From assembly GCF_900114455.1 (NCBI RefSeq), contig NZ_FOTC01000010.1:35738-99737 (forward strand): DNA of 64,000 nucleotides, read 5' to 3'. Of this stretch, positions 1 through 9,165 are shown piece after piece. The notes under the pieces are model-generated. The model saw only the letters and a program-made list of their open reading frames with translations. It had not been told where the DNA came from and searched no databases. The translations under genes were made by a program, and so were the position numbers. The first letter of the stretch is position 1. Each line of letters begins with the position of its first letter. This DNA is from Halogranum rubrum. Lineage in GTDB: Archaea; Halobacteriota; Halobacteria; Halobacteriales; Haloferacaceae.

Positions 1-1
1 A

Positions 2-3000
2 ACGCTCTCGCTCCTGATCTACGAGGAGCTGGGGAATCAGCTCAACTACCCGACTGACCCGCTCTGGTTACTCGAGTGGATATGGACCTTAGAAATCGAG
101 CACGGGCTCTGGGAAGCCGTACGCTCAGTAGAGCACAACGGTATGTCGCTGCAGGAAGCTGCACAAGACAAGGCTGCGCTTCGTCCCTGGCTCTATGAAG
201 CTCTTCCCGAGATGGACGAGACTGATGGCACGCCCTACGCAACGGAAGAGGGCGTCAAGGAATCGATCCAGCAAGCCACGGGCCAAATCAGTACTGAAGC
301 GTTCACGCCCGATGAACTCGTAGAACGACTGGACCGAACGAAGCGCTACTTACAGGAATCGGGCGAGACGTACGAGTTCCTCATTGGACTCGACGAAGTC
401 GCCATCTACGTTGGTGACCAGCAACACCGCTATCGAGAGTTCTTAGAAACAGTCGATACGCTCATCGCCGACATCAATCCCCCAATTCTGGGGACAGGAC
501 AGTGGTCGCTGCGGGACATGCAGCAGGACTTCATGGGAGAGGTCGATCCTGAAGCGTGGTACACGAACGAAATTCCGCTCCGTGGTGCTGACACCGAGAT
601 CATCGTCAGAAAGCGGTGGCTCAGAAAGTCAGATTCCGGTACTGAAACGGTGCACGACCTGCTCGACCGAACTCCGGATTTCGAGCCAGAACTTGCCGAC
701 GCATCCGAGTACACCGACGTTGGAGACCCCCTAGAGGCGTACCCCTTCCGTGAACACGACCTCTGGTTGCTCCGCGAGGTCATGCAGAGCCTCAAGAAAG
801 AAGACTTGGAAGTGGACAGGGAGTATGTTCAGGGACGCGCACTGCTGATTCTCGTCCGTTCTCTCTTCACGAGCTTCGATTGGGCCCAGAAGGAACCGGG
901 AGCGGTCGTTGCGTGGGATGAAATCTATGACCTAATTGAGCGTGAAACGACGGACATTCCGGGGTGGGCAAAGGACCAAATCCAGAAAGTCGAGAACACG
1001 ACCAACGAGATGGGAGTGAGCGTCGCGAAGGTCCTCTATCTCCTTGGTCAAGTCGACGCCGTCCCGACAACGAAGAAGAACATCACGCGACTTCTGGTTG
1101 GTTCAGTAGATACTGACATCGATCAGCTCGAAAGCGATGTCGAGGAAGCCCTCGAAGCGCTGATGGAGGACAACTTCGTCCGAACTGACGAGAGTGTCCA
1201 ACCGCAGACGTACCGAATTCTGTCGAAGGAGATCGTCGAATTCTGGGATCAGGTCCATCGAGAGGCCGCAGGACTCCCCAAACACCAAGTTCGTTACAAT
1301 ATCGAGGATCTTCTTAGAGAGGCGGACCGTGGTCGGTTGACCGCCGATGATTCGCTCCGCACGCGGAACATCGACGGGATCTCCGACGCCCCGTACACGT
1401 TCCGCTACACCGTATTAGATCAAGTCGACGCATCACCGGAACCTCGTTTCGATGGTGTGGTTGCCAGAGTACTCGCAGCAGACTCGGATACAATAGAAGA
1501 ATCGCGAACGACATGGCAGGAAGCAAACGCTGGTGAACAAGGAGTTGAAGACGTCCTTGTCGTTATTGAGCTTTCGGAGGGGCTTCGCGAAAGTATTCGG
1601 CATCTGATTGCGTTGGATTCGTTATTGGAACCAGGGGCGAGCGCAGAGCTCCGGATCGAGCAACAACAAGAGGAGGAGACTGTCGAAGACGAGATCGAGG
1701 AGCTCCTCTATGGTGCGAAGCTCTATACGCCAGACCATAACACGACGCGAGGGACCTATCTAAGCAACATCGATAGTGTGCTCGCTGATGCGGTCAGGGA
1801 TAAGTTCAAGAACAGGAAGACGCTCGATACGCGGCTGCAGGAAGTCGACGACGCTCGCACCCTCTTCGAGTTCTTCAATGGGAACGGTACGTGGCCGTTC
1901 TCAGCCGACGATGCAGAAAGGCTCGGAGTAAAGACAGTTCCGAGAGAGATTAGCGATGGGTGGGCTGAAGAGTTCCTCAACGATTACGCTGGAGAGGAAT
2001 TAGTGAGCGGAGAGACTGTCCTCGAAGAAATCGCGGGTCGGCGTGGGAAATATCTTGGTACGCCACGCGAAGCACTTGCCGCGCTTCTGATCACGCTCGC
2101 CGCGGCAAACAAAATCGAAATCAGACGCGATGGTGTCCGCATTGAGGACCCTGGTGAGATCGGTCGTTCAATGATACGCCTTTCCGATATCCGTGACATC
2201 GATATTGGATTCGATCCGGTGGACATTGAGGGTAGTAGCAATCTAAAAGCGGTCTATCAATCACTCCGAGGATTCGCACCGCAAGGGAATGATCCAACCG
2301 CTTGGCTCTCCAATCTAGCATCCTGGGCAGAAAAGAATAGTTCGGACATTCGGAATACCTGTGCTCGTGTGGATCTCGAATTCGACGAGGAAATCACGCT
2401 GGATGCACTTCGTGACGCGTTAGAACCAGGGATGGCTGGTGGCGAGCTTGACGATGCAGTATTGACTGAATCACCAGTACCAACGCAGGCAGAGTGGTTC
2501 CACAAAGCAGAACCATTATTCGAGGGCGATGAGCCGCTCTGGGACGAGTTCACAAGTTCACTCGAGACGATGCGGTCACTGTACCCTGATGCTGCGATCA
2601 CCTACAAGATGGAGGACGCCGTCGATGGGTCACGCATCCCGTCCAAGGAGAGCCTCGCTACACTCCAGGCAAAGGCTCATGACTTCCGCGCGTCACAGAT
2701 TAGTGAACTCCATCATCTTCTCACGGGAACCACACCTGAAGCAGATTCGATCTCTGACCTCTGTTCAGCGGTCGAGCAAGTATTCCTGGATCACGATGTA
2801 ATCGTGGATATCGATGCTGCCACCGAGACGATTTCAGGAGTGACTTTCGAGTCGCTCAGAGAACTCGAGGAGATTGCGGCATCCGCGGAAGACATCTCCG
2901 AATCAGATATCGCATCGGGGAACGCAGTCAGCGAAGCTGGCCAGCTTGAGAAAGCACGAGGACTACTCGAGGACCAACCAGACGGGTCACTCTACGACCA

Positions 3001-3286
3001 GCTCGAATCTCGGTACGAGAAACTCAAGGCAGAACACTCGGATGCGTTCATTACGAAGCAGGTGAAGCGTGCGCTAAGCGGGCCAGACCTCGTCACACCG
3101 TCTCGATCAGAAGCGCTGGTAAAACAGGCCGATGCAAAGCTCCAGTCAAAAGACGATGACGAGGACGACGAAGACGATGATGATCAAGAGGACGATGGAC
3201 CATCAGTCGACGAGCTCTGGGCAGAGGTAACAGAACCAGGTGACGGAACTATCGTGGTTATCGATACAGAGGAGAGAGACCGATGA
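2..3286 (+). CDS. brxC: BREX protein BrxC/PglY, 5'-truncated by the window edge
   Basis: The frame is open to the left edge, so the start lies outside the window; a methionine at 143 is internal. About 1094 residues are present. The segment near 380-410 reads FLIGLDEVAIYVGD, a Walker B strand with the DE pair typical of BrxC/PglY P-loop proteins; the Walker A motif must lie upstream of the window. The C-terminus ends in a run of Asp and Glu, a common haloarchaeal tail. The stop overlaps the pglZ start by four bases (ATGA), so the two are translationally coupled. BrxC is the large ATPase of BREX phage defence, which methylates host DNA and blocks phage replication. The family call rests on the Walker B segment, size and the adjacent pglZ. 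The BREX type cannot be set because the remaining genes are off-window. Confidence 0.75.
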   Translation, partial: TLSLLIYEELGNQLNYPTDPLWLLEWIWTLEIEHGLWEAVRSVEHNGMSLQEAAQDKAALRPWLYEALPEMDETDGTPYATEEGVKESIQQATGQISTEAFTPDELVERLDRTKRYLQESGETYEFLIGLDEVAIYVGDQQHRYREFLETVDTLIADINPPILGTGQWSLRDMQQDFMGEVDPEAWYTNEIPLRGADTEIIVRKRWLRKSDSGTETVHDLLDRTPDFEPELADASEYTDVGDPLEAYPFREHDLWLLREVMQSLKKEDLEVDREYVQGRALLILVRSLFTSFDWAQKEPGAVVAWDEIYDLIERETTDIPGWAKDQIQKVENTTNEMGVSVAKVLYLLGQVDAVPTTKKNITRLLVGSVDTDIDQLESDVEEALEALMEDNFVRTDESVQPQTYRILSKEIVEFWDQVHREAAGLPKHQVRYNIEDLLREADRGRLTADDSLRTRNIDGISDAPYTFRYTVLDQVDASPEPRFDGVVARVLAADSDTIEESRTTWQEANAGEQGVEDVLVVIELSEGLRESIRHLIALDSLLEPGASAELRIEQQQEEETVEDEIEELLYGAKLYTPDHNTTRGTYLSNIDSVLADAVRDKFKNRKTLDTRLQEVDDARTLFEFFNGNGTWPFSADDAERLGVKTVPREISDGWAEEFLNDYAGEELVSGETVLEEIAGRRGKYLGTPREALAALLITLAAANKIEIRRDGVRIEDPGEIGRSMIRLSDIRDIDIGFDPVDIEGSSNLKAVYQSLRGFAPQGNDPTAWLSNLASWAEKNSSDIRNTCARVDLEFDEEITLDALRDALEPGMAGGELDDAVLTESPVPTQAEWFHKAEPLFEGDEPLWDEFTSSLETMRSLYPDAAITYKMEDAVDGSRIPSKESLATLQAKAHDFRASQISELHHLLTGTTPEADSISDLCSAVEQVFLDHDVIVDIDAATETISGVTFESLRELEEIAASAEDISESDIASGNAVSEAGQLEKARGLLEDQPDGSLYDQLESRYEKLKAEHSDAFITKQVKRALSGPDLVTPSRSEALVKQADAKLQSKDDDEDDEDDDDQEDDGPSVDELWAEVTEPGDGTIVVIDTEERDR

Positions 3287-5436
3287 AGTCGCAACCGACT
3301 ACGACACTCGAAAGTCAAGCGAAAGCCCATCTCGAGGATGAATTCCCTGATGAACACGCAACGGCTGTTCGGGTCGTCTGGTGGGACGAGGGCGGGCACC
3401 TCCGGGAGGTTGTCCGTGCTGCTGCCGATCAGATTGGAGTAGGATTCTCGGAGGCAGAACGGTTCCCTCTCGAACTGAGGAGAACCGCAGCAAAAGAGCC
3501 GGAATCACCCCACGTCTGGTACATCCCGGAAGCGAAAACAGTCGAAGATTCAGAGGAGGGGCTGATTGAGCGGGACTGGTTCAGAGACATTCGTGAAACT
3601 GGCGGTGAAATCGAACTCACGATCGAACAGCTGACTGCCGAGCTGTATGAGGTGAATCCCTGGGACATCTACGATGTTGAACGAGGAACGGAGTCCGATC
3701 GCGAAACTGCAGCGAATGTAATCAAGAATCAGTTTGCGAGCGGTGGAATCCCACGCTACGGAGATCTAATCGGTGAGATCATCACCAAGGGAGAGGGCCA
3801 GATTTTAGAGCACCTCCTCGAGGGAGGATGGCCAGAAATCGACAAGGATGACGAGACGATCGCCCGGGTACAAAAATCACTGAAAGACAGGCACGTCGCT
3901 CCTGCAGACAGTGCTGAGACACCGGAAGAGATCGAGGACGTCGTCTGGAAGTGGGCCGTTGCCCGTTGGCTCGTCGCCGAAGGAATAGACGTCGACGCAT
4001 TCCCCGAGGGATATGGAAACGTGGGTAGCACTCTCGGCGACATCAACCCGCTAAAACGAATTGTCGATACCCGACAGAGCACGCGGTTGGCAAAACGCTA
4101 TCTAAGCGAGAGCTACTGGGAAGGCGTAATCGGAGCGTACGACGATGCTTGGGAACTCGCAGCGTGTCCAGTTGATGGGGCGCTTGACGCAGCACTGTGG
4201 GATGCGTGGCTCGAATCACTAGAAGAGGAGGAGTACACGAAATGTATCGAAAGAGCGAACGAGCGCCAACGAGCCCTTGAGGTGTATCCGGACGATATTC
4301 CGTGGACGACGCTCTGGAAACAGGCCGAACAAGTGGCCAAGTTGAAATCGCGGTTTACAGCTTGGGAAGAACGTCCCAAATCGTTCGACCCCTTCGACCA
4401 GTATTCCGCACAGGATGATGGGACCTGGAAGATCGACTACGGTGTACTGGAACTCGAGATAACTGGCGAACCCGAACAAGATAGGCTGCTCAACTCTCAT
4501 CCGGCGACGGGAACACTCCCCGAGCTTCGCTCCGAGCTCTTAGAGACGCGGTATCTAAACTATCTCGAGGAGATGAGTAAGGCCGTAATCAGTTCGTTCA
4601 GTACTGGATCTCCTTTGGCGGGGAAAGACGCTGCCTACGAGTGGTGGACTGACAACGAGAATGAGCTCGCAACAGGGGAGACAGTCGCCCTGTTCCTAAT
4701 CGATGCGTTGCGGTTAGACCTCGCTCGGGAGCTGGCTAACCGTCTTCGAGAAGACTATTCGATCACCGAAGATACCAGGGTTAGCACGCTTCCGTCGGAA
4801 ACCAAGTTCGGAATGGCTGCACTCACGCCGGGACGAGCTCACAGGTTCCGTATCAAACTCCGGAACGGGAAGCTATCTGTCGAACGGGGTGGCCAGCGCC
4901 TCGACAACAAAGGGAATCGAGTGAAAGTCCTCGAGCGAGAGGGATGGGACGTACCGGAGGACAGCGATTCGGGGTGGCAGCGTAACCAAGTCGCCTACTA
5001 CGACAAAGACATCGACGACATTGGGGAAAACGAACTCGACAACCCAGAGAGCCACTTCACCGATTACATCGACGAACTCTATGATCTGATCACTGAGGAA
5101 CTTGAGAACGGGAACAGGGATCGAATTTACGTCGTGACGGATCACGGGTTTGTCCTGTTACCGAAAGGGACTACGATGGAATCGATTTCCAGTTACAACG
5201 GCGATGGTGAAGTGAAATATCGACGAATCGCTGGAGACGACATTGAAGACGCAGGGACAGGCGTCCGAGTCACGGGTCAGACACCCGGGACAGAATATCT
5301 GAATACGTCAGTTCGATTGCTCGCCAAACCTCGGCAGTACAACAGCAAAAGCGGGCTAACCGACGCCAGATATTACCACGGTGGGATCCTTCCACAGGAA
5401 TGTATGCTGAACTTCCTCCGGGTAGAAAAAGAATAG
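3283..5436 (+). CDS. pglZ: BREX protein PglZ
   Basis: A 717-residue protein of the alkaline-phosphatase superfamily. The PglZ domain is in the C-terminal half: ALFLIDALRLDLARELANRL at about residues 468-488 holds the metal-binding Asp, and YVVTDHGFVLLP at about 617-628 holds the second metal-binding Asp and His. The C-terminus has the HGGILPQE segment common in PglZ proteins. PglZ is a universal BREX subunit that works with BrxC and a PglX methyltransferase; no PglX is visible here, so it must lie to the left. The start ATG overlaps the brxC stop by four bases. The gene is convergent with the CoiA-like gene, 46 bases away, and marks the right end of the BREX locus. Confidence 0.85.
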   Translation: MKSQPTTTLESQAKAHLEDEFPDEHATAVRVVWWDEGGHLREVVRAAADQIGVGFSEAERFPLELRRTAAKEPESPHVWYIPEAKTVEDSEEGLIERDWFRDIRETGGEIELTIEQLTAELYEVNPWDIYDVERGTESDRETAANVIKNQFASGGIPRYGDLIGEIITKGEGQILEHLLEGGWPEIDKDDETIARVQKSLKDRHVAPADSAETPEEIEDVVWKWAVARWLVAEGIDVDAFPEGYGNVGSTLGDINPLKRIVDTRQSTRLAKRYLSESYWEGVIGAYDDAWELAACPVDGALDAALWDAWLESLEEEEYTKCIERANERQRALEVYPDDIPWTTLWKQAEQVAKLKSRFTAWEERPKSFDPFDQYSAQDDGTWKIDYGVLELEITGEPEQDRLLNSHPATGTLPELRSELLETRYLNYLEEMSKAVISSFSTGSPLAGKDAAYEWWTDNENELATGETVALFLIDALRLDLARELANRLREDYSITEDTRVSTLPSETKFGMAALTPGRAHRFRIKLRNGKLSVERGGQRLDNKGNRVKVLEREGWDVPEDSDSGWQRNQVAYYDKDIDDIGENELDNPESHFTDYIDELYDLITEELENGNRDRIYVVTDHGFVLLPKGTTMESISSYNGDGEVKYRRIAGDDIEDAGTGVRVTGQTPGTEYLNTSVRLLAKPRQYNSKSGLTDARYYHGGILPQECMLNFLRVEKE

Positions 5437-5482
5437 CGTACTATTGGAGGTTTGGCGATTCAGATAGCAGACGTTGAGTGAA

Positions 5483-6673
5483 TCACGGATTCGTCTCGCC
5501 ACAATCCGGACAATACTCGAACCACGCTCCTTCCTTGTGACTTCTGTGTTGGCAGCGTTCTGGTTTCTCTTCGAGTGTCACGAGATTCAGGTCTGGATCC
5601 GGCGGTCCACCGAAGAAGATGTCCGTCCGCTCGTCTGCGTAGCCTCGAAGGTTCGTGAGGAGGCGAACCGGGCAGTGCTGACATTCCCGAAGCTCGATCT
5701 TCGGTTGATCATCGAAATTCGTCCAAACCGCCTCCGTTGATTCCCACTCGTGGAACCCTTTCGGACCGCGGCATCGATCGATTTCAGGCCGGTCAGCAAG
5801 TGCCTTCTCCAAGACTGCATCATGATAGCGCTGGGTCAGTGGCTCCTCGAAATCGGAGGTGTACTCGACGACCAGCGTATTCTGGAGCACGCGTAATGGT
5901 AGGTCTGGAGTCGTAATCGACTCCGGATTGTACACGTACTCGCCGGCGTTCTCATCGTATTGACGGCGAAGGGTGCAGGGACGGCTGGTACAGATTTCGT
6001 AGTCTTCCTCGCAGGTGAGGACGTACCCAGGGACAGTTCCCCAGGTGTGCTCGCCGGAATACTGGTAGCTCTCACACTCGATGAATCGCCTCGCCGAGTA
6101 GTCGCGAACGCTGTATCCGGGGGCGTCCTTCGAAGCGAAGGCGTCGTTAACGATTGAGTAGTCGAGCTGCTCAGTTCCGAAGTCTTGGGAGGAGAGCCAC
6201 GCGACGGAGTACCCGGCGGTCAGGTAGTCGTGGGTCGTCGTTCGGATATCCTTCTCGTGGTGTCTGTGCTGAACTTCGATGATGACGCCGTTACCGAAGA
6301 AAGCGTTCGGCGTTTTGAACTCTAAGAGTGCGTCGGCCCGTCGAGTACTGTGTTCACTCCCGCTGTCGGAGACGTCGAGTGTCACCTCCGGCGCACACTG
6401 TGCGGCCTGGTCGCCGAACTGTTCGGTAAGCGCTGCGACTGCGAGGGCGACACAGCGAGCATGGGTGTCTGACTCTCCTGTCGCGGCGATCGAGCAAGAT
6501 GTCCGAGCGTCTGTACTGGGATGGTAGAAGTGGCGAGCACGTCCGTCGCCGTCGCGTGGATACATTACGTCCCGGCATTCCGGACACTCGACGGCCTCCT
6601 GATCCGGGATCATTGCCGGTACGACGACGGTACCGTTCTGCAGCGCACGGAAGGGCACGTTGTTGAAAGTCAC
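5483..6673 (-). CDS. CoiA-like nuclease-fold protein with zinc-binding Cys pairs
   Basis: A 396-residue protein. An N-terminal CPEC pair followed by GRARHFYHP resembles the CoiA zinc-finger-like start. Residues about 95-140 contain RRADALLEFKTPN and GVIIEVQHRHHEKD, which fits the D...ExQ form of the PD-(D/E)XK fold seen in CoiA-like competence/nuclease proteins. A CPDCGETNP pair ends the protein. The first codon used is GTG; a GTG at 6658 is an alternative. It faces pglZ and is likely transcribed alone. CoiA-like proteins recur near defence loci, but a functional link to BREX is only inferred from position. Confidence 0.65.
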   Translation of the reverse strand: MTFNNVPFRALQNGTVVVPAMIPDQEAVECPECRDVMYPRDGDGRARHFYHPSTDARTSCSIAATGESDTHARCVALAVAALTEQFGDQAAQCAPEVTLDVSDSGSEHSTRRADALLEFKTPNAFFGNGVIIEVQHRHHEKDIRTTTHDYLTAGYSVAWLSSQDFGTEQLDYSIVNDAFASKDAPGYSVRDYSARRFIECESYQYSGEHTWGTVPGYVLTCEEDYEICTSRPCTLRRQYDENAGEYVYNPESITTPDLPLRVLQNTLVVEYTSDFEEPLTQRYHDAVLEKALADRPEIDRCRGPKGFHEWESTEAVWTNFDDQPKIELRECQHCPVRLLTNLRGYADERTDIFFGGPPDPDLNLVTLEEKPERCQHRSHKEGAWFEYCPDCGETNP

Positions 6674-6833
6674 TCAAAGGATGGATTTGAGTGTATCGCT
6701 GATTGACAAGTGAGTGTCTGAGTGGGGATCGAGAATGAGTCTAATTTGGAGAAAGGCGGTCTTCAGGCCGCACTACGTGAATTCACAGCGGTATTCGATT
6801 TCTCAGCCGTCGGGATGGAAGGTGATTCTGGAA

Positions 6834-6947
6834 GTTTCCGGAAACAGGCGGGTGCAGAGACGGAAACCGCTCGACTGCGTACGGTCGTCACGACTCTCAG
6901 AAGACACACTAGCTACTTTCCGGAAAGGACCCGGTCATGCTTATAAG
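6834..6947 (+). promoter_or_regulatory. Promoter region of the Orc-like/CBASS operon with two perfect palindromes
   Basis: GTTTCCGGAAAC at 6834-6845 and CTTTCCGGAAAG at 6916-6927 are perfect 12-bp palindromes sharing the core TTTCCGGAAA. A TATA-like CTTATAAGT at 6939-6947 follows and lies about 30-35 bases before the ATG at 6979, the usual spacing for a near-leaderless haloarchaeal transcript. The palindromes may be operators or ORB-like sites for the Orc-family protein encoded next. The rest of 6674-6978 shows nothing else recognisable. Confidence 0.55.
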
Positions 6948-6978
6948 TCTTGACGAGAAATCAGTCTGTCACTACCGC

Positions 6979-8007
6979 ATGATTCGCGATGCTCGCGTCC
7001 TTCGTGCCGGGTTTGTTCCCAGAGAAGTCGAGCATCGCGACCAGGAGGTCAACCACCTCTCCAGCGTTCTCGAACCGATCACGAACGAGGAGCCTGCCGA
7101 CACTGCGATCGTCACCGGCCCCAGCGGAGCCGGGAAAACCTGCATCTCCCAGTTTGTCACCGAACGCCTCCGTGAAGAGGTGCTCGACGTCGAAGCCACC
7201 TACGTCAACTGCTGGCGCAACTACACTAGATTCCGCACTCTCTACCAGATTCTCGATGGGCTCGGAGAAACCATCGACATTCATCGCCAGTCGACACCCC
7301 ACGACGAACTGGTCGACCGGCTCCAGCAGTACGACGGTCCCCGGAGAGTCGTCATCCTCGACGAGGCCGACCAACTCGAGGATGCCAGCGTCATCTACGA
7401 CTTGCACAGTCTCCCTCAGTTTGCGATCATCTGTATCGCCAATCAGGAACAAGAGCTGTTCAGCCGCGTCGACGATCGCCTTGTGAGTCGGCTCCGCTCC
7501 AGCGAGCACGTCCGAATGGACAGCTACCACGACGAGCAACTGTACGACATCCTGCAGGCTCGTGCAAAGTGGGGCCTCGACCAAGACGTCATCGCCGACG
7601 ATCAGCTTTACCGGATTGCAGACGCGGCCGCTGGTGATGCCCGTCTCGCCATCGGGATTCTCCGCTCGGCGGCCAGTAAGGCTGACCGCGAGAACAGTGA
7701 GAGAATCACCGACGACATTCTCCTCGATGCTGCAACCGATGCTCGGGCCCAGATCAAGCAGAAGAGCCTCGATTCGCTCACGCCCCACCAGCGGATTGTC
7801 TACGACATCGTTCGCGAACACGGTCCGCTTGGGCCAAGCGACATCCACGACCGCTACACTGAGGAAGTCGATGACCCCCGGACGAAACGGACCGTCCGGA
7901 CGTATCTCTCGAAGATGGCGCAGTACAATCTCCTCAAGGCGGAGGGCACGAGTCGAGATAGAGAATACTCGATCGTAACGACCTCAGTTGCTTCAGCAAC
8001 CGCTTAA
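6979..8007 (+). CDS. Orc1/Cdc6-like AAA+ ATPase, first gene of the CBASS operon
   Basis: A 342-residue protein when started at the ATG matching the TATA spacing (an upstream in-frame ATG at 6937 overlaps the TATA box and is rejected). AAA+ motifs are clear: GPSGAGKT (Walker A, about residue 47) and RVVILDEAD (Walker B, about 120), then a sensor-like strand and a C-terminal winged-helix region (RIVYDIVREHGPLGPSDIHDRY). It resembles haloarchaeal Orc1/Cdc6 paralogues but is shorter than the 441-residue initiator at the origin in this window. Only 25 bases separate it from the CD-NTase gene, with no promoter between, so it is co-transcribed with CBASS. It may be an orphan initiator paralogue used as a regulator or DNA sensor; that is inference. 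Confidence 0.8.
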   Translation: MIRDARVLRAGFVPREVEHRDQEVNHLSSVLEPITNEEPADTAIVTGPSGAGKTCISQFVTERLREEVLDVEATYVNCWRNYTRFRTLYQILDGLGETIDIHRQSTPHDELVDRLQQYDGPRRVVILDEADQLEDASVIYDLHSLPQFAIICIANQEQELFSRVDDRLVSRLRSSEHVRMDSYHDEQLYDILQARAKWGLDQDVIADDQLYRIADAAAGDARLAIGILRSAASKADRENSERITDDILLDAATDARAQIKQKSLDSLTPHQRIVYDIVREHGPLGPSDIHDRYTEEVDDPRTKRTVRTYLSKMAQYNLLKAEGTSRDREYSIVTTSVASATA

Positions 8008-8032
8008 AAGATCACAGAACATCAACAACATC

Positions 8033-9157
8033 ATGACCACACTCCCCACACTGTTCGAGACGTTCCTGTCAGACATCCGGCCGCAGGAGAATCACAAAGA
8101 CGCCTACAAGGAGGGCCACGAAACTCTCCGCGATCGCTTGCAGAATGACGACGACATCGACGAGTTCTACGTTGCAGATTTCCTCCAAGGGAGCTATCGT
8201 CGGTGGACGGCCCTCAGACCCCAGGAAGACGAGAAATCCGACGTTGACGTCGTCTTCGTCTCAGACCTCAACAGCGACATCGATGCCGACGCAGCGCTGG
8301 AAAAATGTGAACCGTTCCTGAAGGAGCACTATGAGGGACAGTGGGAACCAAATGCGCACTCCTACAAGATCGAGGAAGAAGAGGTTGAAATCGATCTCGT
8401 CTTGACAGCCGCACCCAGCGAGGCAACACGCGAAGTCGTGAAATCTCTGGGTTCACTGGACGTAGGAACAGCACTGAGTCCGGACGACCTTTCGACGGTT
8501 GCAGAGGCCCTCAATATCTCGGCAGATGGCGACGACGAGTGGAAGGACGAACCGCTCAAGATCCCACATCGAGATGAGAACGAGTGGGAGAATACCCATC
8601 CCCTCGCGACTATCGCCTTCACTGTAAATAAGAACGATATCACGGATGGTCACTACGTGAACGTCGTCAAGGCCATCAAATGGTGGCGGCGAACGAAGAC
8701 TCCCGACGTTGAGGGACCGACGAGCTATCCCCTCGAACACATCGTTGGCCATTGCTGTCCTGATGATATCGACAGCGTCGCCGAGGGCGTGACGAGAACG
8801 CTCGAAGCAATCACACGGCAGTTCAAGACCGAAGCACTGACTGAGGAAACCCCTACCCTGCCTGCTCACGGTCTCCCAAAGACTCCAGAGAATAACGCCC
8901 TCAAGCAAATCGACGGGGGAGATTTCGCGGCGTTCTACGATGAGGTAGAGGATGCCGCTGAGCTAGCGCGAACGGCACTGAATGAGGAGGACAAAGAAAC
9001 GTCGAGAGAATACTGGTTTCAGCTCTTCGGTGAGAAATTCCCTCCATTCGGGAGTGACGACGATTCTGACGATGGAGGGGAGAAAGCGATGTCATTGGGG
9101 TCGTCGTCGCAAGTAGACGACCCATCGGACCACCAGTTCGCCGAGACGGACAATTGA
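8033..9157 (+). CDS. cdnA: CBASS cyclic-oligonucleotide synthase (CD-NTase)
   Basis: A 374-residue nucleotidyltransferase of the cGAS/DncV-like superfamily. The catalytic core shows GSYRRWTALRP at about residues 53-63, DVDVVF with the paired metal-binding Asp at about 70-72, and a third acidic strand EVEIDLVLT near 118-126. The family makes cyclic di- or trinucleotides upon phage infection. The ATG at 8033 is chosen because the upstream ATG at 7988 overlaps the Orc-like gene. The C-terminal tail is flexible and acidic, which fits the part that type II Cap2 enzymes conjugate. It is followed by the E2-E1-JAB gene after 8 bases and by a TIR-SAVED effector, giving a complete CBASS operon. Which nucleotide it makes cannot be read from sequence. 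Confidence 0.9.
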   Translation: MTTLPTLFETFLSDIRPQENHKDAYKEGHETLRDRLQNDDDIDEFYVADFLQGSYRRWTALRPQEDEKSDVDVVFVSDLNSDIDADAALEKCEPFLKEHYEGQWEPNAHSYKIEEEEVEIDLVLTAAPSEATREVVKSLGSLDVGTALSPDDLSTVAEALNISADGDDEWKDEPLKIPHRDENEWENTHPLATIAFTVNKNDITDGHYVNVVKAIKWWRRTKTPDVEGPTSYPLEHIVGHCCPDDIDSVAEGVTRTLEAITRQFKTEALTEETPTLPAHGLPKTPENNALKQIDGGDFAAFYDEVEDAAELARTALNEEDKETSREYWFQLFGEKFPPFGSDDDSDDGGEKAMSLGSSSQVDDPSDHQFAETDN

Positions 9158-9165
9158 CTCGATAA

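Noticed and set aside
143..3286. Methionine at 143 as the true start of BrxC
   Set aside because: The frame is open and protein-like up to the window edge, and a BrxC without the Walker A region would be unusual.
6961..7848. Long antisense open frame opposite the Orc-like ATPase gene
   Set aside because: It mirrors the conserved Walker-bearing frame on the other strand; GC-rich haloarchaeal genes commonly leave an open antisense frame.
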